Shown: positions 6,756 through 14,402, numbered from the stretch's first letter. The stretch: 16,014 nucleotides of DNA from Minisyncoccota bacterium (GCA_018061745.1 JAGOTN010000011.1:1-16014); one strand, 5' to 3'. Notes: generated by a model not told the origin, from the letters alone. Numbers and translations are program-made.

Positions 6756-7370
6756 ATGATAAACGGACCAAAATACAAAATAGCTCGTCGCCTTGGTGCA
6801 TCAGTTTTTGAGAAAACCTCAACAGCTAAATTTGCTTTGCGAACAGAACGAAAAAGTAGAAACCTAGCAGGTAAAAGACCGAAAGCTAGATCAAACTACG
6901 GAAAACAACTTATTGAAAAACAAAAAGTTCGATTTACATATGGAATTTCAGAAAAACAATTCAGAAATTACGTTCGAGAAGTTATTGATAAAAACTCTTC
7001 AAACCCAACAGAAGCTCTATTTGCTTTACTAGAAGCTCGAGTAGACAGTGTTGTCCTAAGATCTGGTTTTGTTCCAACAAAACAAGCTGCAAGACAAGCT
7101 GTATCTCATGGACACATCACAGTAAACGGTAAAAGAATTACTATTCCTTCTTACAGATTAAAAATCGGTGATATCGTAGGAATCCGAGAAGGAAGTAAAG
7201 AAAAAGGATTATTCAAAGATATGGCAGAAAGATCAGCTGATCTAACTGTTCCAAACTGGATTAATTTAAACAAAACAACAAACCAAGCTGAGATTTCAGG
7301 TAGCGCAACAACGACTCCTGGAGAAAGCAATTTTGACCTACAATCAGTTATCCAATTCTACAAGCGTTAA
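6756..7370 (+). CDS. rpsD: 30S ribosomal protein S4
   Basis: S4 is a primary assembly protein of the 30S subunit, and in E. coli it also represses its own alpha operon. This 204-residue protein is of normal length. The N-terminal domain contains KYKIARRLG and the RKSRNLAGKRPKARSNYGKQ region, then QKVRFTYGISEKQFRNYV. The S4 RNA-binding domain runs from about residue 93 (ARVDSVVLRSGFVPTKQAARQAVSHGHITVNGKRI). The C-terminus ends QFYKR. There are no cysteines, so it is the zinc-free type. It starts 9 bases after rpsK with no ribosome binding site. Whether it regulates this cluster is unknown, although an inverted repeat lies in the gap that follows. Confidence 0.97.
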   Translation: MINGPKYKIARRLGASVFEKTSTAKFALRTERKSRNLAGKRPKARSNYGKQLIEKQKVRFTYGISEKQFRNYVREVIDKNSSNPTEALFALLEARVDSVVLRSGFVPTKQAARQAVSHGHITVNGKRITIPSYRLKIGDIVGIREGSKEKGLFKDMAERSADLTVPNWINLNKTTNQAEISGSATTTPGESNFDLQSVIQFYKR

Positions 7371-7381
7371 TAATTGCGTTT

Positions 7382-7407
7382 TTGTCAAGAATAGGGTACA
7401 GTATAAA
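7382..7407 (+). promoter_or_regulatory. Possible promoter upstream of rpoA
   Basis: The 83-base rpsD-rpoA gap, the largest gap in the window, contains TTGTCA (7382-7387, five of six -35 positions) and TATAAA (7402-7407, five of six -10 positions). The spacer is only 14 bases, shorter than ideal. The gap size and these boxes suggest separate or additional transcription of rpoA and the genes after it. Confidence 0.35.
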
Positions 7408-7414
7408 AACACAA

Positions 7415-7442
7415 CGTTAAAAGTTATTATCAGTTTTAAACG
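7415..7442 (+). promoter_or_regulatory. Imperfect inverted repeat in the rpoA leader
   Basis: CGTTAAAA (7415-7422) pairs with TTTTAAACG (7434-7442), leaving one bulged A (7438) and an 11-base loop. It ends 11 bases before the rpoA ATG. There is no following T-run, so it is not a rho-independent terminator. It could be a regulatory hairpin in the leader or a DNA-level operator; the stem is AT-rich and weak. Confidence 0.25.
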
Positions 7443-7453
7443 AATCAACAGGT

Positions 7454-8422
7454 ATGTCTGATCAACAAATAGCGTTGCCATCAAAACCAAAAATTGTTTC
7501 TGAAGAAGGAACAACTGGAGTGTACGAAATCGAGGGACTTTACCCTGGGTACGGACACACGCTTGGCAACTCATTACGAAGAATTATCCTTTCATCTCTT
7601 CCGGGAGCAGCTGTAACACAGTTGAAAATTAAAGGTGCCAATCATGAATTCTCAACACTAGAAGGTGTTAAGGAGGATGTTATTGCAATTATTTTAAATA
7701 TTAAAAAAATTAGATTTGCATTAAACACAGACGAGAGTCAAACAATTACAATCAAAGTTAGTGGTGAAAAAGAAATCAAAGCTAAAGATTTATCTTTGCC
7801 TTCTCAAGTTTCAATTGCAAACCCAGATTTACATTTGTTTACAATCACAAATAAAAACACTGAAGTTGAAATGGAACTAACTATCGAACATGGAATTGGA
7901 TATGTTCCAAAAGAAATGATTCATCGAGAAAGAGTTGATGTTGGAACAATTGCTTTAGATGCAATTTTTGCACCTATTCGAAGAGTTCATTACGAAACAG
8001 AAAACATGCGTGTTGGAGATCGTACTGATTTTAACAAACTACGAATTACAATTGAAACAGATGGAACTATTGCTCCAAAGCAAGCTCTTGAAAATTCAAT
8101 TGAAATTATGATTTCTCAATTAAAAGCCATTGTTGGTTTTAAAGAAGAATTTATTTTTGAAGAAAAAGCTTCTGCACCAGAAATTGATTCTTCTGAAGAT
8201 TCTTCAAAAGAAAGTGAAATGGAAGATTTCCTAAAAACTCGAGTAGAAACTTTAGATTTATCTGCAAGAACTATCACATCTCTAACAACTGCCGGAATCC
8301 GAACAGTTGGAGGTCTTGCTCGTAAAAAAGAAGAAGATATCCTTGATTTAGAGGGTATGGGAGAAAAAGGTCTTCAAGAAATCAAAAGAATATTGGGTAA
8401 TTACGGTATTATCCTTAAATAG
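7454..8422 (+). CDS. rpoA: RNA polymerase alpha subunit
   Basis: Alpha dimerises to nucleate assembly of the RNA polymerase core, and its C-terminal domain touches promoter UP elements and activators. The 322-residue protein is full length. The N-terminal domain (about 1-233) has GYGHTLGNSLRRIILSSLPG (32-51) and the EHGIGYVPKE and DGTIAPKQALENS segments. A Ser/Glu-rich linker (about 238-258) joins the C-terminal domain (about 262-322), which ends with helix-hairpin-helix residues GMGEKGLQEIKRIL. In this domain R272 aligns with E. coli R265, but the position of N268 is Thr275 and that of S299 is Gly306, which may alter UP-element contacts. A weak CAGG lies before the ATG. It sits in the usual place between rpsD and rplQ. 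It stops with TAG. Confidence 0.98.
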   Translation: MSDQQIALPSKPKIVSEEGTTGVYEIEGLYPGYGHTLGNSLRRIILSSLPGAAVTQLKIKGANHEFSTLEGVKEDVIAIILNIKKIRFALNTDESQTITIKVSGEKEIKAKDLSLPSQVSIANPDLHLFTITNKNTEVEMELTIEHGIGYVPKEMIHRERVDVGTIALDAIFAPIRRVHYETENMRVGDRTDFNKLRITIETDGTIAPKQALENSIEIMISQLKAIVGFKEEFIFEEKASAPEIDSSEDSSKESEMEDFLKTRVETLDLSARTITSLTTAGIRTVGGLARKKEEDILDLEGMGEKGLQEIKRILGNYGIILK

Positions 8423-8452
8423 TCTTTACAATAACTCCAAGCTACGATAGTC

Positions 8453-8458
8453 TATAAC
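8453..8458 (+). promoter_or_regulatory. Possible -10 box (TATAAC) of rplQ
   Basis: TATAAC matches five of six positions and ends 6 bases before the rplQ ATG at 8465, predicting transcription starting at or next to the start codon. A TTTACA (8425-8430) resembles a -35 box but is 22 bases away, too far for a standard promoter. Confidence 0.35.
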
Positions 8459-8464
8459 CCACCG

Positions 8465-8821
8465 ATGAAACATCACGATTCAAAAAGAAAATTTGGAAGA
8501 GAAAAAAATCAGTACAATGCACTGATGCGTTCTCTTGCTCGTTCTCTTATAAAACATGAAGCAATAGTTACAACGGAAGCTAAAGCAAAAGAACTACGAC
8601 CTTACATTGAGGAAATGGTTACAAAAGCTCGCGTAGACAATCTTTCAACAAGAAGACTTCTTTCTTCAAGACTTGGAAACGACGAAGAGATTGCTAAAAA
8701 ACTAGTTGAAGTTATTGCTCCACAATACATTGAAAGAAATGGTGGATACACTCGAATTATCAAACTTCCAATTCGTATAAGAGATGCCTCAAAGATGGCC
8801 CAAATATCTTTTGTTAAATAA
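8465..8821 (+). CDS. rplQ: 50S ribosomal protein L17
   Basis: L17 lies near the peptide exit tunnel of the large subunit. The 118-residue protein is of normal length and follows the family pattern: a basic N-terminus (KRKFGREKNQYNALMRSLARSLIKHEAIVTTEAKAKELRP, about 7-46) and the C-terminal block RNGGYTRIIKLPIRIRDASKMAQISFV (about 91-117). Its position directly after rpoA is the classical one. Only one base separates its stop from the rplM ATG, so the two are probably translationally coupled. Confidence 0.98.
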   Translation: MKHHDSKRKFGREKNQYNALMRSLARSLIKHEAIVTTEAKAKELRPYIEEMVTKARVDNLSTRRLLSSRLGNDEEIAKKLVEVIAPQYIERNGGYTRIIKLPIRIRDASKMAQISFVK

Positions 8822-8822
8822 T

Positions 8823-9173
8823 ATGAAAATAATTGACGCACAAGGAAAATCTATCGGACGAGTTGCAACTGAAGCAGCTATGGCTCTTATGGGTAAAGAC
8901 AGAGTAGATTATGAAGCTCACATTATTCAAACAGATGGTGTACATATTCTAAATGCATCAAAAGTTGTTGTTGATGAGAAAAAACTTTCTGGTAAAAGTA
9001 AAAAAGTTTACCGAAGATACACAGGATACCCAGGTGGTCTTAAAGACGAATCAATGACAAACATTATTGCTAAAAAAGGATACGGAGAAGTATTCAAAAA
9101 AGCGATTCGTGGAATGCTACCAGCAAACAAACACCGACCAGAACTTTTAAAGAGAATTGAAATTACAGAATAA
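8823..9173 (+). CDS. rplM: 50S ribosomal protein L13
   Basis: L13 is an early assembly protein of the large subunit. The protein is 116 residues when started at the ATG at 8823, which gives MKIIDAQGKSIGRVATEAAMALMG, the expected L13 core start. An upstream in-frame ATG at 8784 would add 13 residues lying inside rplQ with no family resemblance, so I reject it. Further marks are the YRRYTGYPGGLK segment and KKAIRGMLPANKHRPELLKRIEI. Compared with E. coli L13 (142 residues) it lacks about 15 N-terminal residues and the C-terminal tail, consistent with a streamlined ribosome. It is followed by rpsI, as in many bacteria. Confidence 0.97.
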   Translation: MKIIDAQGKSIGRVATEAAMALMGKDRVDYEAHIIQTDGVHILNASKVVVDEKKLSGKSKKVYRRYTGYPGGLKDESMTNIIAKKGYGEVFKKAIRGMLPANKHRPELLKRIEITE

Positions 9174-9180
9174 AATTATT

Positions 9181-9579
9181 ATGGCAACAGCAAAAACAGA
9201 TGTATATATTGAAGGAATTGGACGACGAAAAGAGTCAGTTGCGCGAGTTCGAATTACTCCTGCATCTAAAACTTCTTTCGTAGTAAATGACAAAACAGTT
9301 TCTGAATATTTTAAAACAGAAACACTTCAAAGAATTGTTCAAGAAGCTCTAAATGAAAAAGGTGATTTTTCAGTATCTATAAAAGTTAGTGGTGGTGGAG
9401 TAAATTCTCAAGCAGAAAGTATTCGATTAGGAATTGCTAGAGCTCTAATTAAAGACAAACCAGATCTAAGAAAAGATCTAAAATCTAAAGGATTTTTGAA
9501 GAGAGACCCTCGTGTTAAAGAAAGACGAAAATTCGGTTTGAAGAAAGCTCGAAAAGCAGCTCAATGGAGTAAACGATAA
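9181..9579 (+). CDS. rpsI: 30S ribosomal protein S9
   Basis: S9 is in the head of the small subunit, and its C-terminal tail reaches the P-site tRNA. The 132-residue protein begins MATAKTDVYIEGIGRRKESVARVRI and carries the conserved GGGVNSQAESIRLGIARAL (about 75-93), RDPRVKERRKFGLKKARKA and the invariant-type ending QWSKR, whose last Lys-Arg contact the tRNA. I take the ATG at 9181; an in-frame ATG at 9157 would lie inside rplM and add eight residues. It starts 7 bases after rplM. Eight of its 14 arginines use CGA by hand count, the highest share I counted. Confidence 0.98.
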   Translation: MATAKTDVYIEGIGRRKESVARVRITPASKTSFVVNDKTVSEYFKTETLQRIVQEALNEKGDFSVSIKVSGGGVNSQAESIRLGIARALIKDKPDLRKDLKSKGFLKRDPRVKERRKFGLKKARKAAQWSKR

Positions 9580-9617
9580 AATTGCCGTTCTGAAGTAGGG
9601 TCTTAGTTTAAAAAATT

Positions 9618-10163
9618 ATGACTGATATAAATAACGACAACTTCATAGAAGAATCAGATGAGATCATTCATGATGGTGAGGATAATTTCAATTCAATAAA
9701 AGAAAAACTTACGCAATGTGAGAAAGAGAAGTTGGAATATCTAGACGGTTGGCAAAGATCAAAAGCAGATTTTGTAAATTTAAAAAAGAGAAGCGCTGAT
9801 GAAGTTTTGGAATCAAGAGAAAGATCTTCAGAATATTTCATTATGGATTTGCTACCAGTGTTAGATAGCTTTGATATGGCTTTCAAAAATAAAGAAGCTT
9901 GGGAGTCAGCACCAGTGCAATGGAGAAAGGGAATTGAGTACATTTATTCGCAAATTCTTTCTGTATTGGAAAACAATCAAGTAAAGCTTATAGATCCACT
10001 AGGAGACGATTTTGACCCAAACACACACCACTCAGCCATGAGTGTTGTAGTGGAAGATCCATCACAAGACGGTAAAGTGGTTGAAGTTATTTTAAAAGGT
10101 TATAAAATAAAAGACCGTGTCATTCGACCAGCTCATGTTAAAGTAGGCTCTCTAGAGTCATAA
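9618..10163 (+). CDS. grpE: Nucleotide exchange factor GrpE
   Basis: GrpE releases ADP from DnaK so that it can rebind ATP and let go of its substrate. The 181-residue protein has an acidic, disordered N-terminus (about 1-25), a long helix for dimerisation (about 28-70, with KADFVNLKKRSADEVLESRERSSEY) and the conserved IMDLLPVLDSFDMAF segment (75-89). The C-terminal beta-wing (about 130-180) includes DDFDPNTHHSAMSVV and VVEVILKGYKIKDRVIRPAHVKVG. It is the first of the three chaperone genes, 24 bases before dnaK. No CIRCE element or recognisable heat-shock operator lies in the 38 bases upstream. Confidence 0.97.
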   Translation: MTDINNDNFIEESDEIIHDGEDNFNSIKEKLTQCEKEKLEYLDGWQRSKADFVNLKKRSADEVLESRERSSEYFIMDLLPVLDSFDMAFKNKEAWESAPVQWRKGIEYIYSQILSVLENNQVKLIDPLGDDFDPNTHHSAMSVVVEDPSQDGKVVEVILKGYKIKDRVIRPAHVKVGSLES

Positions 10164-10165
10164 AT

Positions 10166-10171
10166 TATAAG
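10166..10171 (+). promoter_or_regulatory. Possible -10 box (TATAAG) of dnaK
   Basis: TATAAG (five of six positions) in the 24-base grpE-dnaK gap would give a leader of about 10 bases. There is no clear -35 box, so readthrough from grpE is at least as likely. Confidence 0.25.
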
Positions 10172-10187
10172 TTAATTCAAAAATTAT

Positions 10188-12083
10188 ATGGGAAAAATAA
10201 TTGGTATTGATTTAGGAACAACAAACTCAGCAGTAGCTTTCGTTGAGGGTGGAGAGCCTGTAATTATTGAAAACTCAGAAGGAAACAGAACAACTCCTTC
10301 TATTATTGCTATTTCAAAGACTGGAGAAAGACTGGTTGGACTTACTGCAAAAAGACAATCTGTAACAAACCCTAAAAATACAGTTTTTGGTATTAAAAGA
10401 TTTATAGGACATGCTTTTGATGAAGCTTCTGTTTCAAAAGATCAAGAAACAATTCCGTATGATATTCAAAAATCTGCAAACGGTGGAGTTGAAGTAAAAA
10501 TGTCTGGAAAAGAATACCGTCCAGAAGAAATTTCTGCGATGATTTTGCAAAAGCTAAAAGCAGATGCAGAAGCAAAACTAGGAGAAGAAGTGACTGAAGC
10601 TGTTATTACAGTTCCAGCATATTTTAATGATGCACAAAGACAAGCTACAAAAGATGCCGGTAAAATCGCAGGTCTTGATGTAAAAAGAATAATCAATGAA
10701 CCAACAGCCGCAGCTCTAGCGTATGGTTTTAATAGTAAAAAAGATGAGAAGATTGTTGTTTTCGATTTTGGAGGAGGAACATTTGATGTTTCTGTTTTGG
10801 AAGTTGGAGATGATGTTATTGAAGTTAAATCTACAGGTGGAGATAGTCACCTTGGAGGAAAAGATGTTGATCAAAAAATAATTAAATGGATTGTTACTGA
10901 ATTCAAAAAACAATCTGGAATTGATATTTCTGGTGATGCTCTTGCAATGCAAAGACTTTATGAAGAATCAGAAAAAGCAAAAATTGAACTTTCAACAGCT
11001 CAAGAAACAGAAATAAATATCCCGTTTATTACATCTGGCGCAAATGGACCAGAGCATTTAGCTTTGAAATTTTCTAGAGCACAACTTGAAGAAATAACTC
11101 GAGAATACGTAGAAAGAGCAATTGATATTACAAAAAGAACTTTAGAAGCTTCAACATTTAAAATCGCTGATATCGATAATATTATTTTAGTTGGAGGACA
11201 AACTCGAATGCCACTTATACAAGCAGAAGTTAAAAAGTTTTTTGGAAAAGAACCAAACAAATCTATAAATCCAGATGAAGTGGTCGCACTTGGAGCAGCT
11301 CTACAAGGAGGAATCTTACAAGGAGATGTAAAAGATATTCTTTTGCTTGATGTTATTCCACTTTCACTTGGTATTGAAACTCTAGGAGGTGTTGCTACAA
11401 AATTAATTGAAAGAAACACAACTATTCCTTCAACAAAATCTCAAACTTTCTCAACAGCAGGAGATAATCAAACACAAGTAGAAATTCATGTTGTTCAAGG
11501 AGAAAGAGCAATGGCGAGCGATAACAAAAGTATTGGTAAATTTGTTTTGGATGGTATTCCACCTGCACCAAGAGGCGTTCCTCAAGTTGAAGTTAGTTTT
11601 GATGTTGATGCAAACGGAATTTTGAAAGTTACAGCAAAAGATAAAGCTTCAGGAAAAGAACAATCAATCCGAATCGAAGCAAGCTCAGGTCTAACTGAAG
11701 ATGATATTAAAAAAATGCAACAAGATGCAGAGGCTCATGCAGAAGAAGATGTAAAGAAAAAAGAATTAATTGAAGTTAAAAACCTAGCAGAACAACTTGC
11801 ATACACAGCTGAAAAAGCTCTTAAAGATGCAGAAGGAAAAATTCCAGAAGAATTAAAAACAAATATCACAGCAAAAATAGAATCTCTTCGAAAAGAAAAA
11901 GAATCTGGTGATATTGATTCAATTAAAAAATCTACAGAAGAACTTTCAACTGAAATGCAAAAGATTGGAGAACACATGTCTCAAAATCAAGCACAATCAG
12001 CTCCACAAGAAAGCGCTCCAGAAGAAAATGTACGAGACGCAGAAGTTGAAAAAGAAGAACCTACAGATGAAAATAAAGCGTAA
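10188..12083 (+). CDS. dnaK: Hsp70 chaperone DnaK
   Basis: DnaK binds exposed hydrophobic peptide segments and releases them in an ATP-driven cycle controlled by DnaJ and GrpE. The 631-residue protein is of normal length. The ATPase domain (about 1-380) shows phosphate-1 IGIDLGTTNS (5-14), the NEPTAAALAYG segment (170-180), phosphate-2 VFDFGGGTFDVS (191-202) and the adenosine motif ILVGGQTRMP (333-342). The hydrophobic linker DILLLDVIPLSLG (383-395) joins the substrate-binding beta domain. A helical lid and an acidic disordered tail rich in Glu and Gln follow, ending EEPTDENKA in place of the E. coli EEVKDKK-type end. Its stop TAA shares its last A with the ATG of dnaJ. Confidence 0.99.
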   Translation: MGKIIGIDLGTTNSAVAFVEGGEPVIIENSEGNRTTPSIIAISKTGERLVGLTAKRQSVTNPKNTVFGIKRFIGHAFDEASVSKDQETIPYDIQKSANGGVEVKMSGKEYRPEEISAMILQKLKADAEAKLGEEVTEAVITVPAYFNDAQRQATKDAGKIAGLDVKRIINEPTAAALAYGFNSKKDEKIVVFDFGGGTFDVSVLEVGDDVIEVKSTGGDSHLGGKDVDQKIIKWIVTEFKKQSGIDISGDALAMQRLYEESEKAKIELSTAQETEINIPFITSGANGPEHLALKFSRAQLEEITREYVERAIDITKRTLEASTFKIADIDNIILVGGQTRMPLIQAEVKKFFGKEPNKSINPDEVVALGAALQGGILQGDVKDILLLDVIPLSLGIETLGGVATKLIERNTTIPSTKSQTFSTAGDNQTQVEIHVVQGERAMASDNKSIGKFVLDGIPPAPRGVPQVEVSFDVDANGILKVTAKDKASGKEQSIRIEASSGLTEDDIKKMQQDAEAHAEEDVKKKELIEVKNLAEQLAYTAEKALKDAEGKIPEELKTNITAKIESLRKEKESGDIDSIKKSTEELSTEMQKIGEHMSQNQAQSAPQESAPEENVRDAEVEKEEPTDENKA

Positions 12084-12964
12084 TGGCCGACGACCACTAT
12101 AAAACTTTAGGTGTATCAAAAAGCGCTTCACCAGACGAAATAAAAAAAGCGTTTAGAAAATTAGCGCAAAAACATCACCCAGATAAACCAACAGGTAATG
12201 AAGCGAAGTTTAAGGAATTAAATGAAGCTTACAGTGTTTTATCTGATCCTAAAAAAAGAGCTCAATATGATCAATTTGGGCCTGGTTTTTCTGGTGGTTC
12301 TCAAGGTGGTGGAGCAAATGCAGGAGGTTTTGGTGGATTTGATTTTAGTGGTTTCTCTCAAAATTTTTCTCAAGGAGGAGTTGAGTTCGATTTAAACGAT
12401 TTATTCGGTTCTATTTTTAATGGAGGACATCAAAGAGTTCGTAAAGGTGCGGATATTGTGATGGATATTTCTATTGATTTTAAAGCTTCAATTTTAGGAG
12501 AAGCAAAAAAAATCACAGTAAATAGAATGAGTGGAGACAAAGAAGAAATTTCTTTCAATGTTCCTCCGGGAATTGATGACGGAGAAACTTTAAGACTTAC
12601 AGAAAAAGGAGAGCCTTCAAAAGACAATGGTGGCCGACCTGGAAATTTATATGTAAGAGTTCATGTTCAACCTCATGCAAATCTTAGAAAAGAGGGTATT
12701 CATTTAGTTACAAATCTAAAATTAAAACTTTCAGACGCTCTTCTTGGTACAACTTACGAAGTGGACACTCTAGAAGAAAAAATGACAATTAAAATTCCAA
12801 AGGGAATTACTCACGGAGAAGTTTTGAGAATAAAAGGAAAAGGCGTTCCTGTTGGTGGAAGAAGTGTAGGTGATTTATTGATTCAAGTTTTTATTGATAT
12901 CCCACAAAATCTTTCTAAAAAAGCAAAAGAAGCTATTGAGACTTTACGCACAGAAGGATACTAG
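12083..12964 (+). CDS. dnaJ: J-domain co-chaperone, zinc-finger-less (class B) DnaJ
   Basis: This protein delivers substrates to DnaK and stimulates its ATPase. The J-domain is at about 4-66, with the essential HPD at 32-34. A Gly/Phe-rich linker (about 67-118) follows, and residues about 119-293 form two beta-sandwich substrate-binding domains (GADIVMDISIDFKASILGEAKKI, then a C-terminal domain with GDLLIQVFIDIP). The four CxxCxGxG zinc-binding repeats of classical DnaJ are absent; at 293 residues it resembles CbpA (class B) in layout. The C-terminal dimerisation segment is short (KEAIETLRTEGY). It overlaps dnaK by one base (TAATG), which implies coupled translation in a fixed ratio with DnaK. 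By position it acts as the main DnaJ; whether a zinc-containing one exists elsewhere cannot be seen. It stops with TAG. Confidence 0.93.
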   Translation: MADDHYKTLGVSKSASPDEIKKAFRKLAQKHHPDKPTGNEAKFKELNEAYSVLSDPKKRAQYDQFGPGFSGGSQGGGANAGGFGGFDFSGFSQNFSQGGVEFDLNDLFGSIFNGGHQRVRKGADIVMDISIDFKASILGEAKKITVNRMSGDKEEISFNVPPGIDDGETLRLTEKGEPSKDNGGRPGNLYVRVHVQPHANLRKEGIHLVTNLKLKLSDALLGTTYEVDTLEEKMTIKIPKGITHGEVLRIKGKGVPVGGRSVGDLLIQVFIDIPQNLSKKAKEAIETLRTEGY

Positions 12965-12984
12965 CAAGTAAGAGTCGTTGAGTT

Positions 12985-12990
12985 TATAAT
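12985..12990 (+). promoter_or_regulatory. Probable -10 box (TATAAT) of the membrane protein/kinase pair
   Basis: A perfect TATAAT ends 7 bases before the ATG at 12998, predicting a start at about 12997 and a leaderless mRNA. GAGAGG directly abuts the ATG and is too close to act as a Shine-Dalgarno sequence. No clear -35 box is visible. Confidence 0.5.
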
Positions 12991-12997
12991 TGAGAGG

Positions 12998-13465
12998 ATG
13001 TTTTCACTTGGATTTTTAACTTTGGATATAATTATTATTTTGGTAATTTTTATCGCAGGTATTTTTATTTCTTTTACAAAAGGAGAATATATTTTAGCTA
13101 GATTTCTTCTTTCTTTTTATCCAGCGACTTTAATTTACATGTACATTCCTTTTGTAAAATTAACTTCTCCTATTTCTAGCATAATCGCTTATGTGGTTAT
13201 TTTTATGGCTTGCTGTTTCTTTTTAAAAAAGAATCTTACAACTGGGAGATCATACAAAACAGCAAAAAGATTGTTTGATTCAATAATTTTATCTTTATCT
13301 AGCGTGATTATAATAATGATTATCTACTACCACATCATTCCTTTAGAAACTCTTTGGCAAATTCATTTACCATTTTCAAAATACCTAACTTCAATAATTC
13401 CAGTTGGTGCTTGGATGATTGTGCCAATAATTGCCTTAATTTTTACACACAAACACAATGCCTAA
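12998..13465 (+). CDS. Five-helix integral membrane protein of unknown function
   Basis: This 155-residue protein is almost entirely hydrophobic, with predicted helices at about 6-26, 31-50, 58-76, 93-113 and 130-149, and short charged loops (for example KKNLTTGRSYKTAKR at about 77-91). The first part, with LDIIIILVIFIAGIFISFTKGEYI, faintly recalls CvpA-type proteins (colicin V production), but the match is too weak to assign. Its last 8 bases overlap the start of the histidine kinase gene, so the two are probably made together, and it may feed a membrane signal to the kinase. That link is inferred from gene arrangement only. Start chosen at the ATG at 12998, next to a strong -10 box. Confidence 0.65.
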   Translation: MFSLGFLTLDIIIILVIFIAGIFISFTKGEYILARFLLSFYPATLIYMYIPFVKLTSPISSIIAYVVIFMACCFFLKKNLTTGRSYKTAKRLFDSIILSLSSVIIIMIIYYHIIPLETLWQIHLPFSKYLTSIIPVGAWMIVPIIALIFTHKHNA

Positions 13466-14393
13466 ACCTAGAAATAAACACTCAATTAAGACTTTGATTG
13501 TGAGTTTAATTGTAATAACAATATGTACTTCAATTTATTTTTTTATTGAATCTAAATTTGATGAAATTATTTTTATTTTTTCAATAATTATCGGTTTGAT
13601 TTTAATAAGAAATTCATTTCAGGAAGATCGACAAGTAAAAACTATTTATTTGCTTGTTGATAAATTAAAAGAAATAAACGAACGTCTTCTTGAACTGGAT
13701 AATTTAAAAACAGAATTTGTTTCTTTAGCATCACATCAATTAAGATCTCCACTTGCGAAAATTCAAGGTTATTCTTCAATGATTTTAGAAGAAGAGTACG
13801 GAAAGTTTCCTGAATATTTAAAAGAACCGTTACAAAGAATTTTTCTTTCGAGCCAAAATCTAGGTTCACTTTTAAATGATTTTCTAGATGTTGCGCAGAT
13901 TGAAAAAGGAGAAGCGGTTTATAATTTAAATCCAATTAGTATTGTAGAAGTTTTAAATAAAGTAGAAGAAAATTTTAAAGATGTTTTTGACAATACTGGA
14001 ATTCTTTTTAAGACTACATATGATAAAAGTTCTGATTTAAAAATATTAGGGGATTTTAAAAAAGTAGTAAGTGCTATTTCAAAAATATTAGACAATGCGA
14101 TTCGATACACACCACAAGGTCAGATTATAATTTCTCTAGCTGAAAAAAATAATGATTTAATTATTACAATAAAAGATACTGGAGTGGGAATTGAACAATC
14201 AGAAATAGAAGAACTGTTCAAAAAATTCAAAAGAGGTAAGAATTCATATAATGTTTCAGTTTCAGGTAGTGGATTAGGGCTTTATGTCGCAAGGGAAATT
14301 GTGGAGTCTCAAGAAGGCAGAATTTGGCTTAAATCTGAAGGAGAAGGCCGAGGAACAACTGCTTTTATTGCGTTTCCTTTATTAAGAAACTAG
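13458..14393 (+). CDS. Membrane-bound sensor histidine kinase
   Basis: This 311-residue two-component sensor kinase has two transmembrane helices at about 11-30 and 36-52 with only a few residues between them, so it has almost no external sensing domain. A short coiled linker (about 56-82) leads to the HisKA domain with SHQLRSPLAKIQGY; H93 (codon near 13734) is the probable phosphorylated residue. The HATPase domain has the N box LDNAIRYTP (N213), the G1 box DTGVGI (240-245), an F-box-like LFKKFKRG (253-260) and the G2 box GSGLGLYVA (270-278). All catalytic boxes are intact. No response regulator gene is next to it within the window, so it is an orphan here. It overlaps the five-helix membrane protein by 8 bases and stops with TAG. 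Confidence 0.95.
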   Translation: MPKPRNKHSIKTLIVSLIVITICTSIYFFIESKFDEIIFIFSIIIGLILIRNSFQEDRQVKTIYLLVDKLKEINERLLELDNLKTEFVSLASHQLRSPLAKIQGYSSMILEEEYGKFPEYLKEPLQRIFLSSQNLGSLLNDFLDVAQIEKGEAVYNLNPISIVEVLNKVEENFKDVFDNTGILFKTTYDKSSDLKILGDFKKVVSAISKILDNAIRYTPQGQIIISLAEKNNDLIITIKDTGVGIEQSEIEELFKKFKRGKNSYNVSVSGSGLGLYVAREIVESQEGRIWLKSEGEGRGTTAFIAFPLLRN

Positions 14394-14396
14394 AAT
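14368..14396 (+). promoter_or_regulatory. Possible promoter of trpS
   Basis: TAGAAT (14391-14396, five of six -10 positions) ends 6 bases before the trpS ATG at 14403, predicting a leaderless start. TTGCGT (14368-14373) lies 17 bases upstream and matches only the TTG half of a -35 box. The whole element lies across the end of the kinase gene. Confidence 0.4.
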
Positions 14397-14402
14397 AGAC
14401 AG

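Noticed and set aside
11000..11419. 139-codon open frame on the minus strand inside dnaK
   Set aside because: It is antisense to a highly conserved gene, with no recognisable protein features; a typical shadow frame.
11908..12102. Open frame of 64 codons across the dnaK-dnaJ junction
   Set aside because: It is an out-of-frame shadow of dnaK with low-complexity Lys/Gln content and no family resemblance.
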